Source of the DNA: Veillonellaceae bacterium
GTDB taxonomy: Bacteria; Bacillota_C; Negativicutes; UBA1444
Direction of reading: 5' to 3'
Length of the DNA stretch: 22,136 nt
Assembly: GCA_012798135.1 (NCBI GenBank)
Contig: JAAZNU010000261.1
Span: 1 to 22,136, forward strand
Shown: piece after piece, positions 8,094 through 15,543 of the stretch
Position numbering within the stretch: the first letter of the stretch is position 1
How the letters are laid out: every line of letters starts with the position of its first letter
Translations under genes and position numbers: made by a program
Notes under the pieces: generated by a model
Told to the model about the DNA's origin: nothing
Seen by the model: the letters and a program-made list of their open reading frames with translations, nothing else
Database searches by the model: none

Positions 8094-11000
8094 CGTGATC
8101 CATTTCTACGCCTATCTTTTCGAGTGTCTCACGCTCTAAATCGGACGATAACCGTCTACGCCGCAGCCAGCGACGATATAGTGGCACGGTAAACACAAAC
8201 TGTCCCTGCTCATCCTGAGAAACGGCATTGGTGATTTTTTCGATCCAGTCGATCTGGTTTTTGAATTCGCGTTCCTGCCATTCAAATGGGTCGCCATTCT
8301 CATCTACTACTTGTTTGGGCAGGTTATTAAATTGTTTTTCCAGACGGGCGCGAACTTTCTCGCGGATCTTCTCGCGGCGCAGCGGCGTGTCAGAATCATC
8401 GAGAATGAGCATGATCAGTTGCCCGGTCCCGCGCGATTCAGACCAGAAGTAATCGAAGTGGTTGGTGGTTGTCTCTTGTTCATCGACAATCTGATCCGCG
8501 ATCGTAAAAATCGTGTCACGTAAAACGTAATTGGTCTTCACCTGGTTCAGATGAGAGATTACTTTTCCGCAGAAAAGCTGAGTGAAGAAGGGGTGGCGGC
8601 CTGTTTCCGTGAGCAGAGCCAGTACAGCATCGGATCTCCAGAATACCATTTCATCTTTGGTGGGGCCTTCCACCAGAGTGGTCGCGGACTCATCCGAGAG
8701 GCGGCTGAGCTCAATGATCATAAACACGTTGAACCAGGGCGAGCTGATGGTCTTCACTTCTTGGAATAGAGCCAATGTGCTGGCGATGATCCAGGTTAAG
8801 CGATGTTCCGCGGAGACAAATTCGCGCAGGTGCCGGTCGAGGACCCCTGTTTCCGGGCGATACATCTCATCGTACTCATCCAGCAGTACGGTGAGGCGCT
8901 CTTCGGGAAATTTATCAAACAGGCGAGACATCTGCTCTAACGCTGCGTTGACTGCGCCGACCTGTTCGCTGCGCACTTCAAAGTCGCGCAAAGCCATTTT
9001 GGTCTTTCTCTTTTCGACCTGAAATGCAGCCAGCGTTTTTTCCAGGAGGGTGCGAAAGAACTGGTCGACGGATATGGCCCCGGCGGTGATATCGAAAGAG
9101 TGGAGGGAGAGAAAAACGGGATGGACCTTATCCAGGGCGGAATCCCAATCCGCCGGGATTTCAAAAAACCGACGCGTGTCCACGTTGGTAAGGGCCGACT
9201 GTATCATGTACAGCAATGAGGTTTTGCCCATCCTTCTTGGCCCGCGCAGGAGCACGTTTTGGTTTCCGCCTGCTTTTAGCAGGGAAAGAATATTCTGTAG
9301 CTCACCGCGCCTGCCGTAAAAATCGGTCAGTTTTTGGATGGGCCGGCCAATATGATAATTATTGGTTTTTACAATGAAGGGCTGGGTGTCCAGGCTGCGA
9401 ACAGTCAGGTGCGTAGTCCAGGTGTCTTTATGACGCTGCCCGCTGCGGTCGCGGAAATTAAACTCGAGACGAAGCTCACAATCTTCCATTTCCGGGAGGA
9501 TGTTGTATTCTACCTGGTTGGGAGCCCCAGGCTTGAGGATTGGTATCTCACGAACCGGCGAACGATCGAGAATTTGGAAGCCATTGGATGGGTTCAAGGC
9601 AATTTCGATTGATTCGGCTTCGACGCGGCCCCGGTTGGTGACATCCAATGCCAACAAAACCGGTTGGTAGATGTCTACCCAGGTGTTCTTGAGCCGGACG
9701 GTGATCTTTGCCGATGTTTCGAGTTCGTGTAAGAGCCCACGAATCGTTTGAATTTCCTGGGAAAAGGCAAACTGGAGGGCCCTCTGTTCGTGGGCCGGGG
9801 CAAACAGACTACGCTGTTCGTTTTGTAGATTGCTTTCCAGCTGGTTGAGCTGTTTGATAAGGCGATTGATATTCCGTTCCTGAGCATATAGGGATTGGCG
9901 ACTGCGGCGAGTCTCGAGTAGACACTGCCAGGAGCGCGTAAAAAATGGAGAGATGAGGGGAACCGGCGCGGCAAAGTTCGCGGCTCTGCGTAGAACAGAC
10001 AGCGTATTCTCGCGCGGCAAAGAGACGGATTCTTTCCCCATTGGTACCCCGAACTCCGTTTGTGAAGGCGCCAAGTTTAGCAGCTTCTCGGCGGCGTCGA
10101 TCAACTGGTCTGTAATGAGCATTTCTGAATTAGCCGGGGTGGCGTTTCCGCGCTGTATGCGCCGGAATTCATGCAGCGTATCCAGCATTTCACGAATATT
10201 CCCCTCGATGTTAGAAGCTGTATCACAGCCATACCAGAGGCTGAGCGCTTTGTAAAAATCGGAATAGGACGGTGGAAGGCTATGAACAGCGCGCTGTAAA
10301 ATTTGTTGGCGTGTGTCGTAGGCTCCTTTCAAGTACAGCTGCCACCTTCCCTGCCTCCATTCCCAAGGGTCGGACAGACTGTAGAATATGCAAGCTCTGT
10401 CGATCATGTCTAGAAGCATTTTGAGCATGGGGATCGGGTTTGGCATAGAGCCATAGAAATCTTGGGAAATATCAAATGCAAGTAACCATAAACATCGCGC
10501 CAGCACCTTTTCTTTACCGATCTTCCATAAGGTCTTGCTCAGCTCGATATTGGCAAAGCTTGTGGGTTTGGGCAGGAGGTCTAGCAAAGCGGGGAAAGAA
10601 AAGATTAGTGCGCCGTAGCTGGAAAAGGGTGGGTTATGCAGCAGGTCGCGCAGCGAGATATCGATACCTGGCAAGGCATTGATCGTTTCACCGGGATTTT
10701 CTAGAAATCGATAAACGCGGAGCGATTCGCCAGTTTTTAAAAAGTGGAGGAAATCGGTGTGTGGGTAAAAAGCGACCAGGTCTTCACATTCAATTTGTGC
10801 CAACCACGACTCGGCTGCCAGCTCCCAGGCCGAGGAAATGAAAGCAGGATTCCCCTGGGCCTGTTGGAAAATCTGCTGGGCGAGCTTCCGCCGGGTGTTC
10901 TCGATCTCATCTTCTTTTTTCATGAAGCGGAGAACGCTGGTCAACTCTAAAAACCTGGGCGACTTGGGTATGATATGCGGGTTGATCAGTCCGGCTTCTT

Positions 11001-11616
11001 CCATTGCAATGACCCAGGTCTGATCCGGTTTCTGACTCCATTCAGACCGGTTGGCTTCTGCCCCCTCGTTTTGGAGGTACACCAGCTGCAGTGATTTCAT
11101 GGTAATAAAACGATTCAACTCGCCCATTGGCAATACGGCGATCAGGTTGGTACAATCCCGGTCGGTGAGCATCCCGGGCAGCGACAGCTGGAGCGCTTTG
11201 GCTTCGAATGCCAGCCGGACAGGGAGGGGCAGGGTGTCACCTTCTTCCTTCAAGCGGCGCATCATTTCCACCGAGAGATTGGCCATGGTGCGGTATAAGG
11301 CTTGTACCTCATTTCGCTCGTAGAATATTTGCTCGATTGGGAAAAATAGGGGGCCTTTGGTGATCAGATCGCCACGAAGCGAATCGATGGATGGAAAAGA
11401 GATGAGGATGCCGTTATAGCTGGAGAGATCGTAGTGGAAGAATTCGCGCAGGGTGGTGGTAGTGACGTTGGGGAGCCTTTCGGCAGCAGGGGTGGGAGAA
11501 TTGTAAACGTGAAGGATTTGATCACCTTCGCGTTGCGTGAGCACAGCAACCAGATTTTCTAACTGGAGAATGGTTTGTTTTGCGGCAGACAGGCGCTCAT
11601 ACAATAAGTTGAGCAT
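8074..11616 (-). CDS. Large multidomain P-loop NTPase with duplicated N-terminal domain and Ig-like domain
   Basis: Encodes 1180 residues with no signal peptide or clear membrane segment. In order: a helical region of about 560 residues that contains two related copies (near 18-85 and 274-346, each with E-x-L-V-A, L-R-[ED]-[FL] and a closing SFP motif); a coiled coil near 565-635; a beta-rich domain near 640-740 resembling CARDB/Ig-like folds (WVDIYQPVLLALDVTNRG); then an NTPase module. The latter has FYGRRGEL at 766-773, Walker A GPRRMGKTS at 792-800, Walker B LTVLLDEYDEM at 908-918, a sensor-like IIAST at 943-947 and a closing winged-type segment with YRRWLRRR. The GPRRMGKTS form is typical of archaeal-type/STAND-related ATPases. 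ATG at 11616 has GGGG six bases before it; TTG at 11634 is possible. Role unknown; its overlap with the HyfB-like gene suggests it acts with the membrane complex. Confidence 0.8.
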   Translation of the reverse strand: MLNLLYERLSAAKQTILQLENLVAVLTQREGDQILHVYNSPTPAAERLPNVTTTTLREFFHYDLSSYNGILISFPSIDSLRGDLITKGPLFFPIEQIFYERNEVQALYRTMANLSVEMMRRLKEEGDTLPLPVRLAFEAKALQLSLPGMLTDRDCTNLIAVLPMGELNRFITMKSLQLVYLQNEGAEANRSEWSQKPDQTWVIAMEEAGLINPHIIPKSPRFLELTSVLRFMKKEDEIENTRRKLAQQIFQQAQGNPAFISSAWELAAESWLAQIECEDLVAFYPHTDFLHFLKTGESLRVYRFLENPGETINALPGIDISLRDLLHNPPFSSYGALIFSFPALLDLLPKPTSFANIELSKTLWKIGKEKVLARCLWLLAFDISQDFYGSMPNPIPMLKMLLDMIDRACIFYSLSDPWEWRQGRWQLYLKGAYDTRQQILQRAVHSLPPSYSDFYKALSLWYGCDTASNIEGNIREMLDTLHEFRRIQRGNATPANSEMLITDQLIDAAEKLLNLAPSQTEFGVPMGKESVSLPRENTLSVLRRAANFAAPVPLISPFFTRSWQCLLETRRSRQSLYAQERNINRLIKQLNQLESNLQNEQRSLFAPAHEQRALQFAFSQEIQTIRGLLHELETSAKITVRLKNTWVDIYQPVLLALDVTNRGRVEAESIEIALNPSNGFQILDRSPVREIPILKPGAPNQVEYNILPEMEDCELRLEFNFRDRSGQRHKDTWTTHLTVRSLDTQPFIVKTNNYHIGRPIQKLTDFYGRRGELQNILSLLKAGGNQNVLLRGPRRMGKTSLLYMIQSALTNVDTRRFFEIPADWDSALDKVHPVFLSLHSFDITAGAISVDQFFRTLLEKTLAAFQVEKRKTKMALRDFEVRSEQVGAVNAALEQMSRLFDKFPEERLTVLLDEYDEMYRPETGVLDRHLREFVSAEHRLTWIIASTLALFQEVKTISSPWFNVFMIIELSRLSDESATTLVEGPTKDEMVFWRSDAVLALLTETGRHPFFTQLFCGKVISHLNQVKTNYVLRDTIFTIADQIVDEQETTTNHFDYFWSESRGTGQLIMLILDDSDTPLRREKIREKVRARLEKQFNNLPKQVVDENGDPFEWQEREFKNQIDWIEKITNAVSQDEQGQFVFTVPLYRRWLRRRRLSSDLERETLEKIGVEMDHDGIRIS

Positions 11617-11637
11617 ATCAAGCCCCAGGGGCAAGAA

Positions 11638-12807
11638 TCAGGAGCCAGGTGGAACTTGCCCAGCGTTATCAATCCCAATCCTTGCCATATTTAGTACATC
11701 CAATCGGTCTAGTTCTTCTTCAAATTCTTCCCAATTGCGGAGCCAGTGGCTGAGGAACTGGATACGGAACATAAAATTGCCTTCAGTTTCCATCACATAA
11801 TTGCGTTTTACGAGCTCATAGGCGGCCCGAATATATTCCTTGCCCGCGCGAACCAGCTCGAATGCCGGCACCCATTCATTTCTTTCGGATAAATAGAGGA
11901 GCACACTCTTTTCGTGCGAGCTGAGGTGCGCTTTATAAATATTTTTAATGGCGTACTTTGCGCGGGAATCGGCTAATGCTCTTTCTAATATTCTTTTCTG
12001 TTGGCCTGGCTGGGAAATTATTACCGGTGTTTGATCTTGAAATTCCTGGAGCAGGCAGGAGAGGAGTAGCTTGATAAAGTATGGGTGTCCGCCTGAAAGG
12101 GAAACCAACCAATCGATCGTATCGGCCGAGATTTGTACTTCTTCTTCCATCAACCAGGTGATTATCTGACGCGTTTTCTCAGCCGAGAAGGGAAACAGCT
12201 CTATCACCTCAGCTTTTGTTACCAACGGTGATGCAAATTCATCTTTGAGGGGCTCAGGAATACGCATCATGGTAAAAAACAGTGTCAGTGGTAAAGGGCT
12301 TCTTTCGATCCAATGCAGTAACAGATGTAATAATTTCTGGCCTTCGCGCGGGGAGGTTTTAAATGTGAGGCGGATAATTTCATCAAATTCATCCACGCAC
12401 AGCAGGTAGGTTTGCTGGGCATTGTCCTGGATCAGGCGGAAGAATGCTTTTTCGAAATCCGCGGCATCTTCAATGTGAATATTCCCTGAGTCATCCACCA
12501 ACCCGGTATCTCGCAGGTCTTTCTTTTGCAAAGTGGTTAACCGCCGGAAAATAGCGGCGGCAAAATTATCTACAGTATTAATATCGCGCGGCTCAATGAT
12601 GAGCGGCAGAACGGACGGGTTTTGCCTTTTGATCCGTTCGATAACGATATTTTGTAAGGAAGTTTTGCCAATGCGTCGCTCACCAAAGATCACTACCGGG
12701 ACATGCTTGCCGGAAAGCAAGGTGTCTATCGCCCGGGCTTGCTCATCTTGCCGGTCGAAGAAGCGCTCGATATTGGTTATAGCATTTGGAAAATCAAGAA
12801 TGATCAC
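11638..12807 (-). CDS. P-loop NTPase (archaeal-type/STAND-like), paralogue without DNA-binding domain
   Basis: Encodes 389 residues. It opens with DFPNAI and FFDRQDE, then Walker A GERRIGKTS at 42-50, Walker B LLCVDEFDE at 135-143, a post-sensor GGHPYFIKLLLS at 239-250 and a C-terminal winged-type domain ending FRIQFLSHWLRNWEEF. It aligns end to end with residues 1-360 of the upstream 471-residue protein (Walker A at exactly the same residue numbers), so the pair is a tandem duplication; this copy lacks the OmpR-type domain. I chose the GTG start at 12807 because AGGAG stands six bases upstream and because the shared N-terminus begins there; the frame is open further upstream but that would overlap the preceding gene. 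The gap to the preceding stop is 26 bases. The input sensed is unknown. Confidence 0.82.
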   Translation of the reverse strand: MIILDFPNAITNIERFFDRQDEQARAIDTLLSGKHVPVVIFGERRIGKTSLQNIVIERIKRQNPSVLPLIIEPRDINTVDNFAAAIFRRLTTLQKKDLRDTGLVDDSGNIHIEDAADFEKAFFRLIQDNAQQTYLLCVDEFDEIIRLTFKTSPREGQKLLHLLLHWIERSPLPLTLFFTMMRIPEPLKDEFASPLVTKAEVIELFPFSAEKTRQIITWLMEEEVQISADTIDWLVSLSGGHPYFIKLLLSCLLQEFQDQTPVIISQPGQQKRILERALADSRAKYAIKNIYKAHLSSHEKSVLLYLSERNEWVPAFELVRAGKEYIRAAYELVKRNYVMETEGNFMFRIQFLSHWLRNWEEFEEELDRLDVLNMARIGIDNAGQVPPGS

Positions 12808-12813
12808 AGCGGT

Positions 12814-12818
12814 CTCCT
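12814..12818 (-). promoter_or_regulatory. Ribosome binding site fixing the GTG start at 12807
   Basis: On the minus strand AGGAG is followed six bases later by GTG, which opens the frame with the same DFPNAI sequence seen at the N-terminus of the upstream paralogue. This settles the start of the 389-residue NTPase against a much longer frame that would overlap the preceding gene by almost 150 bases. Confidence 0.75.
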
Positions 12819-12833
12819 GCAAACAATCCCCGG

Positions 12834-14249
12834 TTAAGAGCCTTTGATCAGCCTGGCTCGATGGAGGATAAAGCCCTGTCCGGTACGGGTTTCGATGTAT
12901 TGGACGTGATGGCTCAGCTTCTTGCGTAAGCGATAAACGGCGCCGTCGATCATCTGATCGGTGACTTCGCTGGTTCCCCAAACCTGGTCAACCAGTATTT
13001 CACGGCTTACCACCTGTTCGGCCCGAGAGGCCAGGCAGTGCATGATGCTGTATTCCTGGCTGGAAAGCTGGATCTGTTTGCCTTTGACCAGCACGAGCTT
13101 GGACAGCTCGTTGACTTCGATTTCCGGACGGATGATGATCGATTTGCGCAGCTGGCTGTGTCGTTCACACTCTTCATCAAATTCCAGCCAATTGCGGAGC
13201 CAAATACCGAGGAAGACGATATGGAAGTCAAAAGACTCATCCGTTGAATCCAGGTAGTTGCGCCGAGACAGGCGTTTCGCAGCCGTCAGCCATGCTTTTC
13301 CGGCATTTCTCAGGTCTTCCGCAGCTATGGCGGAACCTTTTTCGGCTAAGAAGAGCACGATCTCCTTTTCTTCATTATTGAAATGGACGTGATAGAGATT
13401 ACTGATGACATGCTCAGCGCGGGGATCAATGATGGCCTGCTCGATTGCCTTATTGATACTGTTCTCATCCACCACCAGTGGGCAGTCTGTAGATTGAGAT
13501 TGCTGGAGCAGGTAAGCGAGAATTAATTTGGTGAGGTAGGGGTGTCCTCCGGAAAAGTGATAGAGGGTCTGGAGTGTATCCGGCGACCAGATCAACTTAC
13601 CTTCTGAGACAGCCAGGGCCATTTTTTGCATTTCTTCTGCTCGAAATGGTTTGATCTCCACCAGGGATGATATTGAGACCAACGTTGATGGAATTTCTTG
13701 CTGTAACTCGACGGGGATCGAGGTCATAGTAAACAGAAAGAAGACAGGTAAATCCGTTTTTTCAACCAGGTAGTAGATCATCCCGATCAACCGCGGAAGT
13801 TCCTCTTGCGCAGTCCGCACAATTTCATCGAACTCATCCACACATATGACCAGCGGCCGGCTGGTCTGTTGGGCCACCCGGGTGAGGATCGTCTCAAGCT
13901 GTTCGGTAGAATCAATCTGGGCTGGAAGATTGGTCGTTCCGGGCGCATTCAGCTGCCCTATGGCGTGTACATTTGCCAACCTCTGTACGATCGCCTGGGC
14001 AAATTGGGAAAAGGAATTAATGCCACGCGGTTCCACGACCAGCGGGATAAACCCCGGATCCTCGAATGCCAGGAGGCGTCTGACTACGACGTTTTGCAAA
14101 GACGTTTTTCCAATCCGTCTTTCGCCGATAATCAGCACCGGAACTCGTCGTTTTTCGTAGAGCACTTCTTCAATTTCTGTTATCGCGTCTCTACGCCCAA
14201 AAAAGTCATTTTCATCTGAAATAGCATTGGGAAAGTTCAGATCAGCCAT
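12834..14249 (-). CDS. P-loop NTPase with C-terminal OmpR/PhoB-type winged helix (candidate operon regulator)
   Basis: Encodes 471 residues. Residues 1-365 are the NTPase: LNFPNAIS, FFGRRD at 16-21, Walker A GERRIGKTS at 42-50, Walker B LVICVDEFDE at 133-142, GGHPYLTKLILAYLL at 234-248 and the WLRNWLEF segment near 350-357. Residues 380-470 form a winged helix of the response-regulator C-terminal type: IQLSSQEYSIMHCLA, REILVDQVWG, then IDGAVYRLRKKLS as the likely recognition helix and YIETRTGQGF as the wing. An NTPase switch fused to such a domain suggests nucleotide-dependent DNA binding, perhaps at the palindromes just upstream; that is inference. ATG at 14249 is preceded by AGGGG nine bases away. 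It is the first gene of the nine-gene minus-strand unit. Confidence 0.85.
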   Translation of the reverse strand: MADLNFPNAISDENDFFGRRDAITEIEEVLYEKRRVPVLIIGERRIGKTSLQNVVVRRLLAFEDPGFIPLVVEPRGINSFSQFAQAIVQRLANVHAIGQLNAPGTTNLPAQIDSTEQLETILTRVAQQTSRPLVICVDEFDEIVRTAQEELPRLIGMIYYLVEKTDLPVFFLFTMTSIPVELQQEIPSTLVSISSLVEIKPFRAEEMQKMALAVSEGKLIWSPDTLQTLYHFSGGHPYLTKLILAYLLQQSQSTDCPLVVDENSINKAIEQAIIDPRAEHVISNLYHVHFNNEEKEIVLFLAEKGSAIAAEDLRNAGKAWLTAAKRLSRRNYLDSTDESFDFHIVFLGIWLRNWLEFDEECERHSQLRKSIIIRPEIEVNELSKLVLVKGKQIQLSSQEYSIMHCLASRAEQVVSREILVDQVWGTSEVTDQMIDGAVYRLRKKLSHHVQYIETRTGQGFILHRARLIKGS

Positions 14250-14324
14250 GCGACATTACCCCTGAATAAGAGCCCCCGTACATCCTATTGGAGTTGACCA
14301 GGACCTGGAAAAGCCTTCCTTATT

Positions 14325-14353
14325 ATTATCGCTTTTTTTCCCATGAAAGACAA
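14325..14353 (-). promoter_or_regulatory. Candidate sigma-70-type promoter of the NTPase-Ehr unit
   Basis: On the minus strand TTGTCT (14353-14348) and GATAAT (14330-14325) are separated by 17 bases; they match the -35 and -10 consensus at four and five of six positions. The predicted start near 14318 leaves a leader of about 70 bases before the ATG at 14249. No other promoter-like gap exists downstream in this strand, since all following genes are separated by at most 31 bases or overlap. Confidence 0.5.
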
Positions 14354-14367
14354 CGTAAACAGGACAG

Positions 14368-14379
14368 CTGAATATTCAG
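14368..14379. promoter_or_regulatory. 12-base perfect palindrome upstream of the candidate promoter
   Basis: CTGAATATTCAG is a perfect palindrome whose near edge lies 15 bases upstream of the predicted -35 element of the minus-strand unit. Its position and symmetry would fit an operator for a dimeric regulator, possibly one of the winged-helix NTPases encoded here, but there is no direct evidence. Confidence 0.35.
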
Positions 14380-14470
14380 GTTTTAAAGTGCAAACATATC
14401 CTTGCGCAAAGGTGATTTGTTTGATGGTATCAGGGTTGAGGGAACCAAGCTTGTCATTTACCTGACAGTG

Positions 14471-14492
14471 ACCTGTTAGTTGGCTAACAGGT
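14471..14492. repeat. Inverted repeat, 9-bp arms with 4-base centre
   Basis: ACCTGTTAG and CTAACAGGT flank TTGG. The arms are perfect. It lies about 120 bases upstream of the candidate promoter and 30 bases from the larger hairpin. It has no T-run on either strand, so an operator or a small RNA hairpin is more likely than a terminator. Confidence 0.5.
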
Positions 14493-14522
14493 CGCGAGTT
14501 GGGCCTTTGAGGCTGATTGACG

Positions 14523-14558
14523 TAGAACCCGGCCTGCTCAGGTGCAGGCCGGGTTCTA
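14523..14558. terminator. Perfect 15-bp hairpin downstream of the coiled-coil membrane protein gene
   Basis: TAGAACCCGGCCTGC and GCAGGCCGGGTTCTA pair perfectly around a six-base loop. On the plus strand it is followed by TTGGGTCTTTTTCT, a partial T-run, so the best intrinsic-terminator reading is rightward. The only gene ending here, though, is the minus-strand gene that stops at 14586, for which the hairpin lacks a T-tract but has an A-rich run before it. It may act in both directions, insulating the two minus-strand units and blocking antisense transcription. Confidence 0.6.
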
Positions 14559-14585
14559 TTGGGTCTTTTTCTGGGTGATCTGCTT

Positions 14586-15341
14586 TTATTGCGGATCTCG
14601 TTTGGTTGGGCTGTTGTGGATGGCTGTGTTGTGGTGGTAGCGGGAAGGCCGGCGGGTCAGGATGACGGGCTGGAGCCTGGTTGCGTTTTTGTCGTGGTTG
14701 CTTTCAGACTGGCGACGTTTTTTGATGTGAGGGAGGCTGAAGTTAACAACGACTACTGCAATGAACAAGGCCGCGCCGATAAAAGAGGCCCAGACTTTCC
14801 AGGGAGCGGTAGAGGGGATGGCCTTGGGCATCAGGTTTGGCGTCGCATCGGTGGCCGGGGGTTCGGCATTGGGGGAAGCGTTGTCGGCCACGCAATGTGA
14901 CTGTGCCAGCAAATCGACGTTCTGCTGCTGGATTGTGGTCATCTGCTGGCGAAGCGTGTCGCGCTCGGCAGTGACGCTGGCCAATTGGCCCCAGAGGGCA
15001 TCCTGCTGTTTGGTCATGGTAGCCAATTGATTGGTTGCAGCGAGGTAGTCGGCCAGGTATTTGGCGGCCTCTGCCTGGAGGGCTTTCACCAAGGCTTCGG
15101 CCTGTGCGTGTAACTGCTGTTCATTGGCCAGTTCATTTTGAAGCTGGGTGATCTTGGCATCATCTTCCTGGCTTTTTGCCTTCAGGCTGACATTCTCCTC
15201 CAGGAGCTGAGCGGCGGTTTGTTGGATTGCGTCGTTTTCCTGTTTGAAATGGATCAGCTGAGAGGCAATAAAACCCATGATGATGAAAGCCACCGTGAGA
15301 AACAAGACTGTGGGGAATAAACCCGATGAGTTGTTGTACAT
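14586..15341 (-). CDS. Membrane-anchored coiled-coil protein of unknown function
   Basis: Encodes 251 residues that I do not recognise as a named family. Residues 8-30 are a hydrophobic helix next to the N-terminus; 34-145 are a long heptad-rich, Gln/Ala/Glu-rich coiled coil; 151-180 are a Pro/Ala/Thr-rich linker; 183-203 (ASFIGAALFIAVVVVNF) are a second membrane helix; 205-251 are a basic, low-complexity tail. With two helices the coiled coil most likely lies on the far side of the membrane and both ends in the cytoplasm, but the N-terminal helix might instead be a signal peptide. ATG at 15341 is preceded by GAGGAGG at a good distance, so the start is firm. It lies between the two NTPase groups and is divergent from the next gene; it could be a membrane sensor or scaffold for them (inference). 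Confidence 0.75.
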   Translation of the reverse strand: MYNNSSGLFPTVLFLTVAFIIMGFIASQLIHFKQENDAIQQTAAQLLEENVSLKAKSQEDDAKITQLQNELANEQQLHAQAEALVKALQAEAAKYLADYLAATNQLATMTKQQDALWGQLASVTAERDTLRQQMTTIQQQNVDLLAQSHCVADNASPNAEPPATDATPNLMPKAIPSTAPWKVWASFIGAALFIAVVVVNFSLPHIKKRRQSESNHDKNATRLQPVILTRRPSRYHHNTAIHNSPTKRDPQ

Positions 15342-15543
15342 AGGTTCCTCCTCGCGTGGAGTCTCATTTCCATCGCAATTTAACTATATTAGGATTGGAC
15401 TAAAAAATCCTGACGTATGATCAACAATGTATTCACAATGGGCTTACAAAAAACTTTTGAAGTTTTCGGAATTTATACTAAACTAGTGTTATCAACCATG
15501 TGTGAATCCATTCATCTGGTAAATTGGATCAGGTGGTGAGACA
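15342..15543. promoter_or_regulatory. Divergent intergenic region
   Basis: These 202 AT-rich bases separate the minus-strand coiled-coil gene from the plus-strand winged-helix NTPase and must hold both promoters. Leftward, TATAGT (15388-15383) is a fair -10 without a clear -35. Rightward, TATACT (15474-15479) is a fair -10 with only a poor -35, so an activator may be needed. The short sequence ACAATG occurs twice between 15424 and 15440. Confidence 0.5.
15450..15466. repeat. AT-rich inverted repeat in the divergent promoter region
   Basis: AAAACTT and AAGTTTT pair perfectly around TTG, directly upstream of the -10-like TATACT at 15474. It is placed where an operator would overlap the -35 region of the rightward gene, so an autoregulatory site for the winged-helix NTPase is conceivable. 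Chance occurrence in AT-rich DNA is not excluded. Confidence 0.35.

Larger units (their letters stand above)
14250..14585. other. Noncoding region between the NTPase-Ehr unit and the coiled-coil gene
   Basis: These 336 bases hold no convincing reading frame. They contain the candidate promoter, the 12-base palindrome, the 9-bp-arm inverted repeat and the 15-bp hairpin listed separately. The part nearest the NTPase gene is AT-rich, with a T-run and TTATTATTATC around 14319-14339. Confidence 0.7.

Noticed and set aside
11638..12981. Long version of the 389-residue NTPase starting at 12981
   Set aside because: It would overlap the preceding gene by about 150 bases. The GTG at 12807 has a good ribosome site and matches the paralogue's N-terminus.
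14559..14900. Plus-strand frame of 113 codons opposite the coiled-coil gene
   Set aside because: Low-complexity Gly/Val-rich product and no ribosome site; the minus-strand frame has a clear coiled-coil design and a strong GAGGAGG.
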